This document shows positions 1-11,834 of a stretch of 64,000 nt of DNA, piece by piece. A program made the translations under genes and the position numbers. The DNA comes from Dichomitus squalens LYAD-421 SS1 (Eukaryota > Basidiomycota > Agaricomycetes > Polyporales > Polyporaceae). The stretch lies in contig NW_006766894.1 of the NCBI RefSeq assembly GCF_000275845.1, positions 365,256 through 429,255 of the forward strand, given 5' to 3'. The notes beneath the pieces were generated by a model. It had not been told where the DNA came from. It did no database searches and was given only the letters and a program-made list of their open reading frames with translations. Within the stretch, counting starts at the first letter, position 1. The number at the start of each line of letters is the position of its first letter.

Positions 1-806
1 ACGCCGGGCGATCCTGCTGGGAAAACATAACAGCGGCTGCTGTCGCAGGGCCGGTGGGCCATCTGACTCCCTCCGGCTTGGAGCTTTTACTGACCGGGCC
101 TGTGCTTCCAGCGATCCGGCGACTCGTAGGTGGAACCGGAGGCACAACCATCTTAGTTCGGAGAGAAGAGGGCTTGACAGGTTCGGGACTCGGAGATGGG
201 CTGTTGCATGGAACACTCGACAAGCTCGCGGCAGATGGGATTCATACCGGGTAACGTAAGGCGAGGCTCGGAGTCAGGTTCTTCGGATTCGGTGCGTCTC
301 CACTCGCATTATCGTCTCATCTACACACCCAATGGTCCTATCCTTGTCGATCTCAACACTCCGCGACACGCTAGCAGGCTGTAATTGTCAGGAGAGTCTC
401 GAGCAGTCCATGATTCGTGAGTGCCAATATCACCCCTTGGGGCAGCCAAGGAGGCTGCAATTGGTATGGTGCAGTATATGGCAAGCCCGCGACGTCGAGA
501 GAATAGGGAGGAAGCTTGCAAACGGACGACGGAGCCGCTTGTCGTCTGGCCTCGGGATGTGTACCGCTGCGACTCGAGCGGTGATCCTCGGCGTCCGCGG
601 TTGGGATGTCGAGCCGTGTGGACGAGGACATGCCTGAGCCGGGTACGCGGCAGCCTCTTTGGCAGACCTATAAGTATAGGCGGTATCCAGCAATCCTCGA
701 CCTCGTCAGTGCCACACGACGTCGGAGACACCACTGTCCGCATCCGAACACCCATCCAAGTTCAGTCCTAAACTCGCATCTCGTATACCAACATCCGTCG
801 TTCAAG
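1..806. other. 5' edge, no recognisable gene
   Basis: Short overlapping frames are open on both strands, but none gives a recognisable domain or spliced product. A TATA-like stretch (ctataagtatagg, about 668-680) lies roughly 130 bp before the acetyltransferase start at 807 and may belong to its promoter. Confidence 0.4.
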
Positions 807-1858
807 ATGGCATCTGTCCGCCGCCTTGTCGATCCTTCAGGTACAGGCACCCGCCACCGTCCCCATCTTCCGCGTACTGATCGTCGGTCACTCCTTCAGA
901 TGAAGATGTTGAGGCCATCGTGCAAATCTTACTAGACGCATTCAAAGACGGTCAGTGATTCTAGTTAACGTGCATCAGCAAGTGTTCCGTGGTCATCGTC
1001 ATATTTATTCCTCCTTCTTCCCCGCTGCAGACGTCGGTATGGCGTCAATCAGCGGAAATTCCGCCCGGACGCACGCCGACGTACATAGGCGAACCATCCG
1101 TGCATGTATCGCACATGGAGAGGTATATGTTGGCCTCGTGAACGAACGAATACAAGGCGTCATTGCCTCAATCGCCCCCGGGGAAGACTGGCATTTCTAG
1201 TTGGTCCATACCATCATTCTTCCATGTGAACTGAAAGCACACCTGTACTCTGCATGTTCTGCGCTCGCGCCCCACAGTCAACAAGAAGACTTCCTCCGGA
1301 GCTTGTCGCCGTACCTCAGCGAGTGGTATTCATATCATGTACGCTCACGCTCGCCCGGCTCGCGACCATGCTGTAACGATTGATCGTTGACTCTTCACCA
1401 GTACATACCTACTTACGAGGAGCTCTACAGGAGTGCGTTCAGATCTGGGGAGCGTGCCCGAAGGGACGCATGGCATATCAAAGTCCTCGCTGTACATCCT
1501 GACGCACAGCGTCGGGGGCTCGGGCGACTGTTGCTTGGCAGTGTGAGCAAACAGGCAAGTCATCTTCATATTCCCTGCATCGATGTTAATTGACGGTTCA
1601 ATTCCTGCACCAGGCTGATGCTAGTGGGAAGCGGATAGTCACGGACGTTAAGAGTCCATATCACGTGAGTCCTTAGCCCCGATGGCGTAGGACCGGTCGC
1701 ACTGATGATACATCGCGATTTCTCCAACCCTACCGGTACAGGTCCAGTGGTTTCGGAAGTCTGGATTCTCTCATAGAGGCGTGAAGAACTTCACCTCGAA
1801 GGACTCCACCGGCTTCCCACTATGGTGCATGGCGAGGGAACCCGGCCCATCTGTGTAG
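807..1858 (+). CDS. GNAT-family N-acetyltransferase
   Basis: This gene likely moves an acetyl group from acetyl-CoA to an amine; the substrate is unknown. I read seven exons (807-840, 900-950, 1031-1199, 1278-1338, 1402-1554, 1614-1664, 1742-1858) that join in frame to 211 residues. The acetyl-CoA pyrophosphate-binding loop is clear in exon 5: a beta strand (VLAVHPDAQ) followed by RRGLGRLLL, which fits the family's Q/R-x-x-G-x-G/A signature. The C-terminal strand region (WFRKSGFSHRG) also fits the fold. Similar small GNAT genes are common and repeated in mushroom genomes. The intron after exon 5 starts with GC (AG|GCAAGT) instead of GT and ends CAG, a regular minor splice class. The start was chosen because it opens the only frame that joins exon 2. 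The family call is firm; the substrate is not. Confidence 0.85.
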
Positions 1859-4800
1859 CCTAGGTCCCTTCCCGACGTCGTCAACTCTCCATACATTCGA
1901 AGGTCCAAGCATCCGCCCTTCAGGACTATCCCTCGACTGCTGTAGACCCAAAGCTGCGATATTCTGCTACGCCTGTATACTATACAGCATCAATATTTAG
2001 ATCGGTGGCTGCCACGTTGTATGCCAACAATTGTTTTCTGGCCAGTCGTTGCATGCCCAGCGGTACCTCGGCGAGAGTTCCCGTATGCGTAATGCGTGAA
2101 AACACCGTGCGTCCTGCCCGTAAAGCTTGACTCCACTGGACAATTACAATTTTACGTTAGTAGACGCCACATATCCACAGCGAACAAGCTACAAATGTAG
2201 GAGCATACCGCTCAGATAGTTGCTTCAATGCAACGCACAGTAGTTGCGCAGCGATATCCGCATGCATCCTCTAAGCCAGTGAACGCAAAGTCATCATTGG
2301 TAACGATTCCGTGCCATGGTACCTCGACGTCCTTTCCTCAGCTGTCAGCAGCAAAACAATATAGGGCAGTCTTTCCCGACTGGGTGCTGCGGCTACAATG
2401 CTGAATCATTGACGAGCGCTAGCATTGCCAGAGCCTGCTAGGAGAAGTTACCTAGGTTATTCCTGCGCGGCCGTGTTTTCTCCATCCTAACGCTGTCGGA
2501 ACAGCTTGTAGGACAGCGTCAGCTAAGCGAATACATGCCGAAATTGTGTCGTGCGTCGTGTACGACACTCCCCTGAACATCACGTCGAGCCGAATCCCGA
2601 GGACCAATTACCCAAACGCACACACATTGAATCTGCTACCTCCGCTTCCTCACCTCAGTCAGAGCCCTTGTTGCGCATTCTGCGTCAACGTGACTATGAA
2701 CAAGAAAACCACATCGTCATGGCCTCGCCGCGCTCCAAGTCTGGCTCTTTGATATTTGCTGTACATAGTCTCATTGACAGATCAACGTCAGTCACAGCGG
2801 GCTCTGGGCCTCATCGCTGGTTGAGAAAGTAGGGTCCGGTTACCCGGGAAAGGTTCTTTGTGGATGCCTAGGACATTACGGCATCAGCACCGCCCAGTGT
2901 GTATCTGAACCTATATTACACTCACGTGTTCATGTGAGTAGGCTGGTAGGGATAAACGTTCATCTCATGAGATCTTCATGATCTGGATTATACCCCGCGA
3001 TCATGAAGCTCGTGTCGCCCAGAATGACCGGATGCATTGCTGATTAGTATGGGGGCCATGCTTACCACCCGGACATTTACCAACCGCCTGTAAGAGTACC
3101 CAGCATACCGTCAAAAATCAGCTGTTCACCCAAGTATGAAAATGAGAAGTGCAGAGAGATTCATGGTCCACGGTTTAAGGCACAGAGCGCAAGTACCACT
3201 CACCACCCGCTAAGTCGCACTCACAACGAGAACCAAATGCTAATGGCGCCTTTCGCGGATAAAGGATCGCTGCTGGCCTTGGTCAATTGAAAACTCGCTT
3301 GCGGCTGTGAACACGTCTGGATCCCTATACCTCAGCTCAATACTCTATTGTCCGCAAGAAAGGAATCGACGCCCCATGAACATACCTATCCCCTATGAGC
3401 ACTAAGCAGGCCAAGCCGCCTGCACGCTGGCAGTTGTCTTACAAGGCTACGCATGAGGAATCAAGCTCAAGACTTTGAGACTAGCACTTCACTACCTGCG
3501 AAAGAACGCTCCGCCGCAAGCCTCCAGGAACGTTCCACTATCATGGCGGCCTCAAATCGTCATGAATTGTATGACGTATGCCACGAATTTCCGCACCCGT
3601 ACAAATGAGGCACCGCGATGAGGAGCATCCCACCTCGTCCGCTGGTATACACGGATCTTCACGTATGCGGGACTATCGGCCAATACGGGGAAACAGTTTC
3701 CACGAGGGGACAAAGGAAAGAGCCTGCCAATCGTTGTAGCTGCACCGATTGCCATCAGCGGGATCCTGAGACAGGTAGACTCAGATTGCAAATACTCACT
3801 GAGGCTGGACATTGTCTGAACAGCATTTCAGTAGCGTTTACGGGTCTAATGCAGTGCGTGGACTACTCACAAGTGATGGCGAGTCCTCGGGCCTGCAGTG
3901 GGGCAGGTGTTAGCTCTGGGGCAGGGCCCAAAAGCATGCTTCGCAAAAAGCTTGCTGGGTCCAGAGCGCACGAAAACCGTGAGGATCGGTCCATTGGAAT
4001 GTCCACATTGTGCCGCCGGCATCGCCATGGTAAATGCTCGGGACAGATCGAGAACTGTTCAGACATCGATGCCTCTCGAATGCTGAGCAGAACCGCCGTT
4101 ATGCCCTTCTGGACAGTTGAGATGCGAGGGAATTGTCTGGAATTGGCAATACTGTCAGCGACGTAAATCGTCTCGAGGTTGAGCTTGGAGGGTCGGACCT
4201 TTGCATGGAGCCCCGCTGCCACGCGCATCAAAGCTGCGGAGGGCGCTGATGTCTTCCCCCGGCAGGCGCAACTCCAGCCCTTCTTGAGTCGCGCATTGCT
4301 TCCGTTGCTCCTGACACCGCGGCTATGAATTGAATCCTTTTGTCCGTGCTGATGCGGGGCTGCGGGGGCCCTGCTGGGAGGCCACGGCATCTGCGCATGC
4401 ATGATGGGCGACTACGGTGTTCCATGGTAGGCCGGAACGACCCGAACCGGCGGCGATCGTCTGTCCACATCGTCGTCTCAGTCTTAGATGGCAGATTGAA
4501 TCGCGATTACGCCGGCAGTGGCGGGCACAAACATAACGTACTCCACACCTACCTTATGTTTACTGTGGACAAGATTATGAATTTGCCGACAATGGTGAGA
4601 GATGAAGAAAGAGAACGTATGCAAGGGGGTTAAGGCGCCACGATTTGGACTCGTGGTTGGCGGCACGTTCTCCGCAAGCTATCGAGAAGATGTAGAGCAG
4701 GCGCACATCACACGACGCACTGTCGACCCTAGGCCTGCGCTATTTGGCAAAGAGAAAGCACCGGCGAGACCTGAGGATGATAAGAGAAGCTGCTTTGCCA

Positions 4801-5757
4801 TGATGTGTTTACAGTTCGCGCGCCTTTCACAAATGCCCCTTTATTCGCGAGTAGCCTCCAGGAGAGGGAGTGAATGGGCCATCAGCGGCGAGGCAGACAA
4901 CGTGGATTATAGTGAGGCATTTCCAGGAAAGTTCCGAGCGACATGCGCCTGAGAGAGGCGCTATGGAGACGGCGGAGCATGGAGAGATTACTATTTGGAG
5001 AAATTCAAGACCAGGCACCTCACTAACCGAGCAAGGACGCATGCCCCCCTCTCTAAGTACCGCCCTATGAAGGGCTGCGGGGCAAGACACCTGTATTCGT
5101 TTGGAGGAGGCACAAGCTGCGAGGGGTAGTGCCTCGTTCATGGAAGAGCGAACAACCCCCCGGCGCAGGAGATAAGCCTAGCTACTCGTGGCGGAGGGCG
5201 TCGCGGAGTGTGGACAACTGGCAAAAGGCGAGCGCCGACCAATCTCACAATCTTGCGACCCTGGACATCTTTCCACGGTCAGTTCTAAGCCTGGATTTGT
5301 ATATCTGCAAAACCTATCTGGAATTATCCCGAGTCGTGATGGTGATACGCAGCGATACCTGCATGATTTTGTGCGGAAATATTGTACGGTATCAATTGTT
5401 CTCGACTGATGAGCTTCGCGGCACTGAAATAGTCCAGTCTAGATCTGCCGACTCCCGGCGAACAAGTCCCTTGCGCGGCGATCCAGTTCTGCGCACATGC
5501 TGGAGTGGGCGAATTACCACGATGGGATTTCTCTGGGCGAAAAACCCCACATTTCGCCGCTCATGAGGTCCCCGTTCGCGTTTGTCCAGCCAGCTAGGGT
5601 CCTCCAGCTCCCTATCCGCGGTTTGCTGGTCCCTCGCGCAATGGTAACCGGACTCCCCGGCGGTTAGCGCGTAGTGTCCTGTGCCATATAAGCATCCCAC
5701 TGATCCTGTGTGTGTTTTCCAACCCCGATCGCCTTCGCTCCCCTTGACTTACGTTAC
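1859..5757. other. 3.9-kb stretch without a supported gene
   Basis: Many frames of 60-180 codons are open on both strands, the longest at 3618-4166 (+) and 3863-4402 (-). They overlap each other, show no domain, and do not extend through splice sites. I see no transposase, reverse transcriptase or terminal repeats. It may be intergenic DNA or an old, heavily mutated insertion. Confidence 0.4.
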
Positions 5758-6973
5758 ATGACGCCCTCGACTTCGCCGACTGACTCTCAACGTGATGGCT
5801 CCGCGGACCACACCAGTCCGTCCAGTCAGCACGCTGCTGATCGTCCTGAACGTTCACGAAATGCCAAGGGTATGTCGTCGCCGTCGCCTACGTGTCTACC
5901 CCGCACCGACCACCACACTATCCAGCCCAGGCTCGTCATCGCGCCAAGCGGAAAGCCTACATAGAACAGGTACGATGCCGTATCTTCATTATGTGTTTGC
6001 GTCACTGATGCCAAGTCCGTCTCATGTAGTTGGAGCAAACTGTGACGAAGTTGCAGTCAGTCCTCGCGCTCTCGCCAGACCAAGTCGCCGCCATCCCCCC
6101 ACCTCTGGTGCGCATACGAGAGTTGGAGCAAGAAAACGAACTGTTGCACCGCGAGGTGGAGGAGTTGCGGCGACAGCTAGAAATGAAAAACGCCCAGCTT
6201 CGCCCTGACTTTCGCCGCGACACCTACACCCCTCTGCCCGATGACCGACACTTCGACCGCGAGACGAAGCGGCGGAGGACAACAGACGCGAACGGCGTTT
6301 ATGTGGTATGATGCTCCACAGGCACTGAATATTGTCGCTTACGCTTCCCTCCACAGACATCCTCTCCCCACAACCATTCCCCACCTCCCCCACTATCCAT
6401 TCCTTCTATCACCGGCCAGTACTCCTCACAGGGCGCGACGCACGCGTCAGGGTACACCCAGTACTCGTCACGAACGCTGGGCAGCAACTACTCGTATGGT
6501 GTGCCGGGGTACACCGTGCCGCCGGAGACTCCGACGTCGAGCGCGACGTCTAGTCCCTCGTTCTCGGCGAGTGTTATCTCCGTCTCTGCGGGCTCTGCCC
6601 TCCAGCAGAACTGCGCCTATTGAGAGCTCGGGATCCTAGTGACAGCATCTTTTTTCCCACCCACAGCCTTCGGACTACGCGCCCTCCGCATTGTCATCGA
6701 ATTCTCATCAGCGAACTTTGTCGTCCTCGTATGGTCATACCGCTCTTCCTCCTTTCTCTCACAGCGCATCTCAGTACGAATTTGTCAAACTAGAAGACGA
6801 CCACTATACGGTGAGCAGTACTTGCCTGCCTCTCGAGCCAAGCAGCTTGGCTGATACGGCGCCGTCCACAGACACCGCAACCAACTACAACCAATACTAG
6901 CCACTACTCATCAGCAATACACGCGAATCACGGACAAGCAATCGCTCAATGGCAGTACTCTTCAGAACGTTGA
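5758..6973 (+). CDS. bZIP transcription factor
   Basis: This is a nuclear DNA-binding regulator of the basic leucine zipper family. Exon 1 (5758-5869) is Ser/Thr/Pro-rich and ends in the basic region. After introns at 5870-5925 and 5970-6029 the basic region reads RNAKAQARHRAKRKAYIEQ, with the family's Asn-x7-Arg pair, and runs directly into the zipper in exon 3 (6030-6305). A second heptad-like helix follows (IRELEQENELLHREVEELR). The rest is low-complexity Ser/Tyr/Pro/Gln sequence from 6357, ending after an intron at about 6810-6871 with a TGA at 6971-6973. One junction is unresolved: the exon starting at 6357 meets a TGA near 6620 before the next clear exon at about 6669, so either an early donor is used or there is a small indel. 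The target genes are unknown. Confidence 0.85.
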
Positions 6974-9782
6974 AGTCAAAAATCAGAATGGCAGCCTTCC
7001 CATTCTACGTCATATTGCTATCCTCGAATTTCCTGCCTGCTTTCGCGCTGTCGTGTTCACATCTCGCTGTTTGACATAATGCTCTATTTCGGGAGGTCTG
7101 GGTCTCAGATATGTATCATATTTGTAGAATCATCACATAGGATTTGCATCATGTTAGATTCACTCTTGGGTGATTTCCTTGTAGTTTATGCGAATACATC
7201 ACCCGGCAGCATCTCGAGCGGACGGGAGGCGGGCTTCCATATCAGCTCCGCTCAAGGACATGGTGCGCTACATTGCCTGATATATCGGCCATGTTTCTCA
7301 TGCAGAGAACGCCGCTCTGATTTTTTCTACCGCTAGGCCAGATCGGGCGCGAAGCTACAGTTTAAGTTTGATAGATGCCCTGCTCCGCCCAGGCAGCAGG
7401 GTTCTGCTTCTACATACCCTCCCTATCGGACCGCTCAGCGCCCACAGGCAAGCCGTGGGCATGGAGGGTCTCAGAGTGGCTACCGTACCACCAGAGCTCG
7501 CGGCAGTGGACTCCTTCATCGGTTTGACTCGATGTCCTCATTGCTTGCGACCGCAATGCGGCCCGCGTCCGAAGTGCGGTCTCCTAGGCATCAACCTGCT
7601 CGACCGCACCCGTCTCACATATATTTTCCTCAAACGCATCGGGGACCCGGGCGGCGACCTGCGACGGAGCGAATTGAATGTCGAGGAGAGCGTTGGGGAG
7701 CCGCCGTCGTTGACGACTTCCGAAGGCGCGCCGCCGGATGCAACGGGGCGAGCGAATAAATGACTTGCCCGGTTCGTGCTAGGCGTTCCTGAAGGTTACA
7801 TTTTCCTGTCCACTTGCCGAGCACGGTGTTTATACTGAGCCTTCCATACATGGCATGTGAAGCCCGGCCGCGCACAAGGTGCAGAACGCGTCGGCCACCC
7901 GGGGCAATGCGTGCGCGTCACGTCCGGGATTGTCGGATGCTTCCGAGCTGTTGCTAGGTGTGTCTGCGGCGTTCTCACGTCCCCAGCGGGGCCACCAACC
8001 CTATATACTCACCAGTAGTCAACCCTGATCGTGTGCAAAATTCCTGGCGCGGCTTCGGACAGTGTAGACCCAGCGCACACCGATTGATTCCTAGAGCACC
8101 TCTCCTCCATCGCGATTCCAGAGCGGCGTCCGTTGGCTCCCGGTTATGAGCTCCATCTCCGTGAAGGGAGCCAACACTCGCCATACCTTATTTGACCGGG
8201 CCAAGCGGTGTCCAATCTCCCTTGGCACACCCCCACGTGTTGCTACCATGGCTATAGTGCGGTAGACGAGTCCGCGAGGGGTTAGGTGACTGGTCAAGCC
8301 CCAAATTCATCCAGGTGACTCGAATGGGGTTACGGTCCGCATGTTGTTCTATGCTGCTGTGATCGCCGGACTGACAGATGGGGACGAATCTTTGTCTGGA
8401 CGTCCACAGTCTGATGGCACTGCCCAAGGGACCCGCGAGAGTATCAAATTCTGAGGAATCAGGAGTACGGAGCCCCGTCAACTTCGTCTGCTAGAAGTAG
8501 AAGCTTAATATTCGTTCATCGGCACGTCTTCTGTGGGCAATCACTAGGGTGCCACTCGCATCGTTTATCGGACATCTGGAGCTCGTATTTGCATCTGTTA
8601 TCGTTGCCCGTACGGGGGGAGTTGACTGGGATTCGCAGCAATAGAGACCAAAGGGAGAAGATGGGCTCTTCAGGACCGTGAGCCCGAACTCGCGCCATTC
8701 AGCATTCAGCCCACGGTATATATCTTGTGCGTAGATATACCACATTGCGTCTGCTCCTCGGATCTCACTGATCGGCCGTTACTGCCAGATAGTCTTTCCC
8801 CCACAGGAATGGGCCAGAGTTGACCACCTGAGCAGGTCGCCGTGCTTCTTGAGCTAACATGAGTCTCGTGGTTGCGACGAGCTTCTCCTAGAAAATTCGG
8901 ATGAACCCATGTCGCCGCGCGGACCCGCTCTTCTCGCCGCCGTAGGTCCACCATTAAGAAGTCTGAATGACTGCCGAACCTCTTGTGTGGTAGGTCGATG
9001 GGAGTGATAGCGCACCTTGGTGAGCTGGCCTTGACAGAAGACACGCCACATGCTCAGGCGCAGGATGGATAACGAGGCGTAGTACGCCGCTGATCACCGT
9101 CTTTCAGCGTCATCCTACGAGGTTACTGGTATGGCTTAGTAAAGGAACATGACAAGGGAGGCAGTGAGGAACATGGCGCTCGCAGTAAACCGAAGAACAA
9201 AGTTCAAGTTCTGCGCAATGGTGATTCATAGCCTGCGCAGGACACGGCAGGCAAAGCGCGATGGTCCGGGCGAGGAACTCTATGCTAACTATACGGGCGA
9301 TGCAACGTGCCTATAAGATTTCCCAAATCACAAAGAGGGATAGAAAGGCCCACTGCAAATGCTCGGGTCAGGTTGCGTTGCCCATAAATGCCGCACTAAT
9401 TTCCCTGCTTGAAGCCTGGCGCTTTGCCCGCCGTGCGAGCTGGAATCGGAGACGTATGATGCCATTCGCGCCATTCGTGGTCACGCGCTCGAAGCAAAGA
9501 TAGCGGTTCATTTAGACTTGTCACCCGCTCTCATGTATATTCACAAGGCTCCAAAACACATCCGAGTGCAGGGCAAGCGAGCATGAGCTCGTTCTTTCGC
9601 GATGTCGGTCTCAATCACCCCTTGGGTGTACATGCGTGAACCGTGGTGGTTGTTTTATTCATGTCCAAAAAGGCATTCGCGACGCGTGCATCACGCTCCT
9701 GTGACAAAGCGACAAAGCGCGAACCCATTGACGAGCAACATTTCAGCACCACATTCAGCACCTGCCTTTATCTTCATCCAAC
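6974..9782. other. 2.8-kb stretch, one coding-like island
   Basis: Most of this interval has only short uninformative frames. One exception is about 7395-7759 (+), where an Arg/Ser/Gly-rich frame without a start codon stays open and has the composition of a disordered fungal protein tail, ending TAA at 7757-7759. It could be a last exon, a decayed gene or chance. Frames at 8188-9051 (-) and 9261-9503 (+) show no domain. Confidence 0.35.
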
Positions 9783-11834
9783 ATGTCTGCGTACTCCTCG
9801 CCAACGATCTTCGACCCGGAATCGGCGTTGACGCCACCGGACATGCCGACCGTCCCACTGATCGGACTGAAGAGACGCAAGATTTCAAGTCAAGACGAGG
9901 ACGCCGGAGCATCGCGCATTCCGGTCAAGTCGCCTCCGAGGTCGACTCTGGGAACCCCGTTCGGCTATGGCGCACCTCAAAGCCCGACCCCGAACAAGAA
10001 GTCGTCCGTCAAATTCGCCACCAAGTCTTCGATCCCATTTCCGAAGAGCAGCAAGCCAGCGCCTCCGGTGGTTACGCCCGGAGTGATCCAGTACACCACC
10101 CAGGCCTCAAAGGTGGATACGCAGAGGCCGCCACTGCCGCCAAGCATGGTAGCGAAGGGACATGAGAAGGACGGAAAGTGTCAGGTTGAAACAACAGATG
10201 GAACGGCATGGAAGACGTTGCTCCAGAGGGAGAAGGCCATCGTAGCGCAGACCTTGGATCGCGACCGTGAGTGTCGTGACATCTCCTTCCATGCTTCTAT
10301 CATCTGATGTAGATCGGGCACCCTACCGACGACGGTTCGTATACCCTATAACGCCACTGGTGTAGTGCTAAGGGAGCGACGTTGGCCGTACAAAGCGACG
10401 TGGTTGACGCCAAGCCTACTGCGCCGAGGCCTCCATGAAGACGATTCCGTGTATCATGCATGGACCGCGTTCAAGCGTGCCATCCAAGGAAGGTGCGTAG
10501 GCCTTGCATTCGGGAGTCATGAACAACCATGACCGAAGAGCGTGATCAGGCCTGTCGAAGATTGGGACGTGCATAGGATCCTGTCGGAGGCTATGAACCG
10601 CTATGTGAGTAGAAGACTCGGCAATCAGGCAAAGACTGACCGTCCATAGCTGGTCGCACTCGGCGTAGAGCAACTTGGGGAAGTGGACGGACTGCACTTT
10701 ACCTTCCTTGACCCACGGAAGTCTGGCAACGCGCGCGCGCTGGTGAGACAAGCCAAAGACATCATCGACCTCTTTGAAGCCGAAGGTTACGGCAAGCGTA
10801 GCATCGTCTTCTCTGTGAGCGCCGTCAAATGTTAGTATTCCCAAGCTAGTAGTCCCCTAAACATGAATATCAGATATCTGCAACGCAAGAAGGCGTCGAA
10901 GCTGCCATGAAGCTCAAAGAAAAGCACGATCTGAAGACAAACCTCCTGTTCGTCTCGGGGCTAGCACACGCCGCTATCTGTGCGCAGGCTGGGGCTTCTT
11001 TCGTCACATTCCCTTATCGAACGGTGAGTTCTGCACGGTCAGATTCTGATACTGAGTATCCTCATTGACATCACGCGCCAGCTCACGAAAGCGTCTGTTC
11101 AGAAGAGCGTGCTGAGCAGTTGGAATCTTTCCTGCAAGACGCTAGGCCCGACATCCAAGCGCCTCGCCAACGAAGCCATCGAAGCCACGGCGGAGTATTT
11201 CGAAATGCATGGGATCGCAACGCAAATAGTTGTGTCAGCTGAGAACGTGACCACGGTGAGGACAAACACTGTTCTCGACTCCGCTGTCTCTTTTCCAAAA
11301 GGAGCGAATCAAAGTCTCACCTTAGTCCGTTCTCGCCGACAGCTCAGCGAAGCGCTCTGTGTGGAAGGGTTCGACGCCGTCGTACTTGACACAGACCAAT
11401 CCCTCGAGGCAAGAGAATGTCTAGTCGAGGTGCCGTCGGCACCCATGCACGCGACGACGGGAATTTCTCCGGCGAAAATACGAGCGCAAGAGACGCCGTA
11501 CCCTATTCTCCCGTCCATGGACGGCGCCTTTATGTCGGCGATGCCCGCGCAAGCGCAGAGTGTGGCGGAGCTTACGCTTCAGGACACCTTGGAGGAATGG
11601 CAAGTGCGGATGAACATGGTCGCGTCACATATGGGATACTGGATACGGCACGAGGTGAACGCTGCGTCTGCCACTCCAAACGACGTCGAGAGGAGATACA
11701 CACGAGAATTGGAGAAAATGGCCGCCGCTCACCAGTCTGGTGGAAAGCTCCAACGGAAACTCGATATTGGGGAGAACGACGTCGGATTTCGGATGGCGCG
11801 TACTCTTTGGGACAGACCGGAGGCATGGTGTTGA
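9783..11834 (+). CDS. Transaldolase-like protein, long N-terminal extension
   Basis: Seven exons (9783-10266, 10313-10334, 10373-10492, 10550-10604, 10650-10814, 10874-11023, 11082-11834) sum to 1749 nt and join in frame to 582 residues. The first 160 residues are disordered and Ser/Pro/Lys-rich. From about residue 225 the pattern resembles class I transaldolase: helices, a strand before ATQEGVEAA, then NLLFVSGLAHAAICAQAGAS, matching the family's Asn-Leu and C-A-E-A-G region, and later ATAEYFEMHGIATQIVVSAE. Known transaldolases of the pentose phosphate pathway are about 320-335 residues and use a lysine for the Schiff base in a K-I-x-x-T-x-E-G strand. Here the aligned residue is serine (about residue 282, VFSISATQEG), so normal catalysis is unlikely. 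The C-terminal 150 residues do not resemble the family. The second intron is only 38 nt and ends AAG, so the 5' part could instead be a separate gene. Confidence 0.6.

Noticed and set aside
10416..10844. 142-codon minus-strand frame
   Set aside because: It lies exactly antisense to spliced exons of the transaldolase-like gene and has no domain, so it is a shadow.
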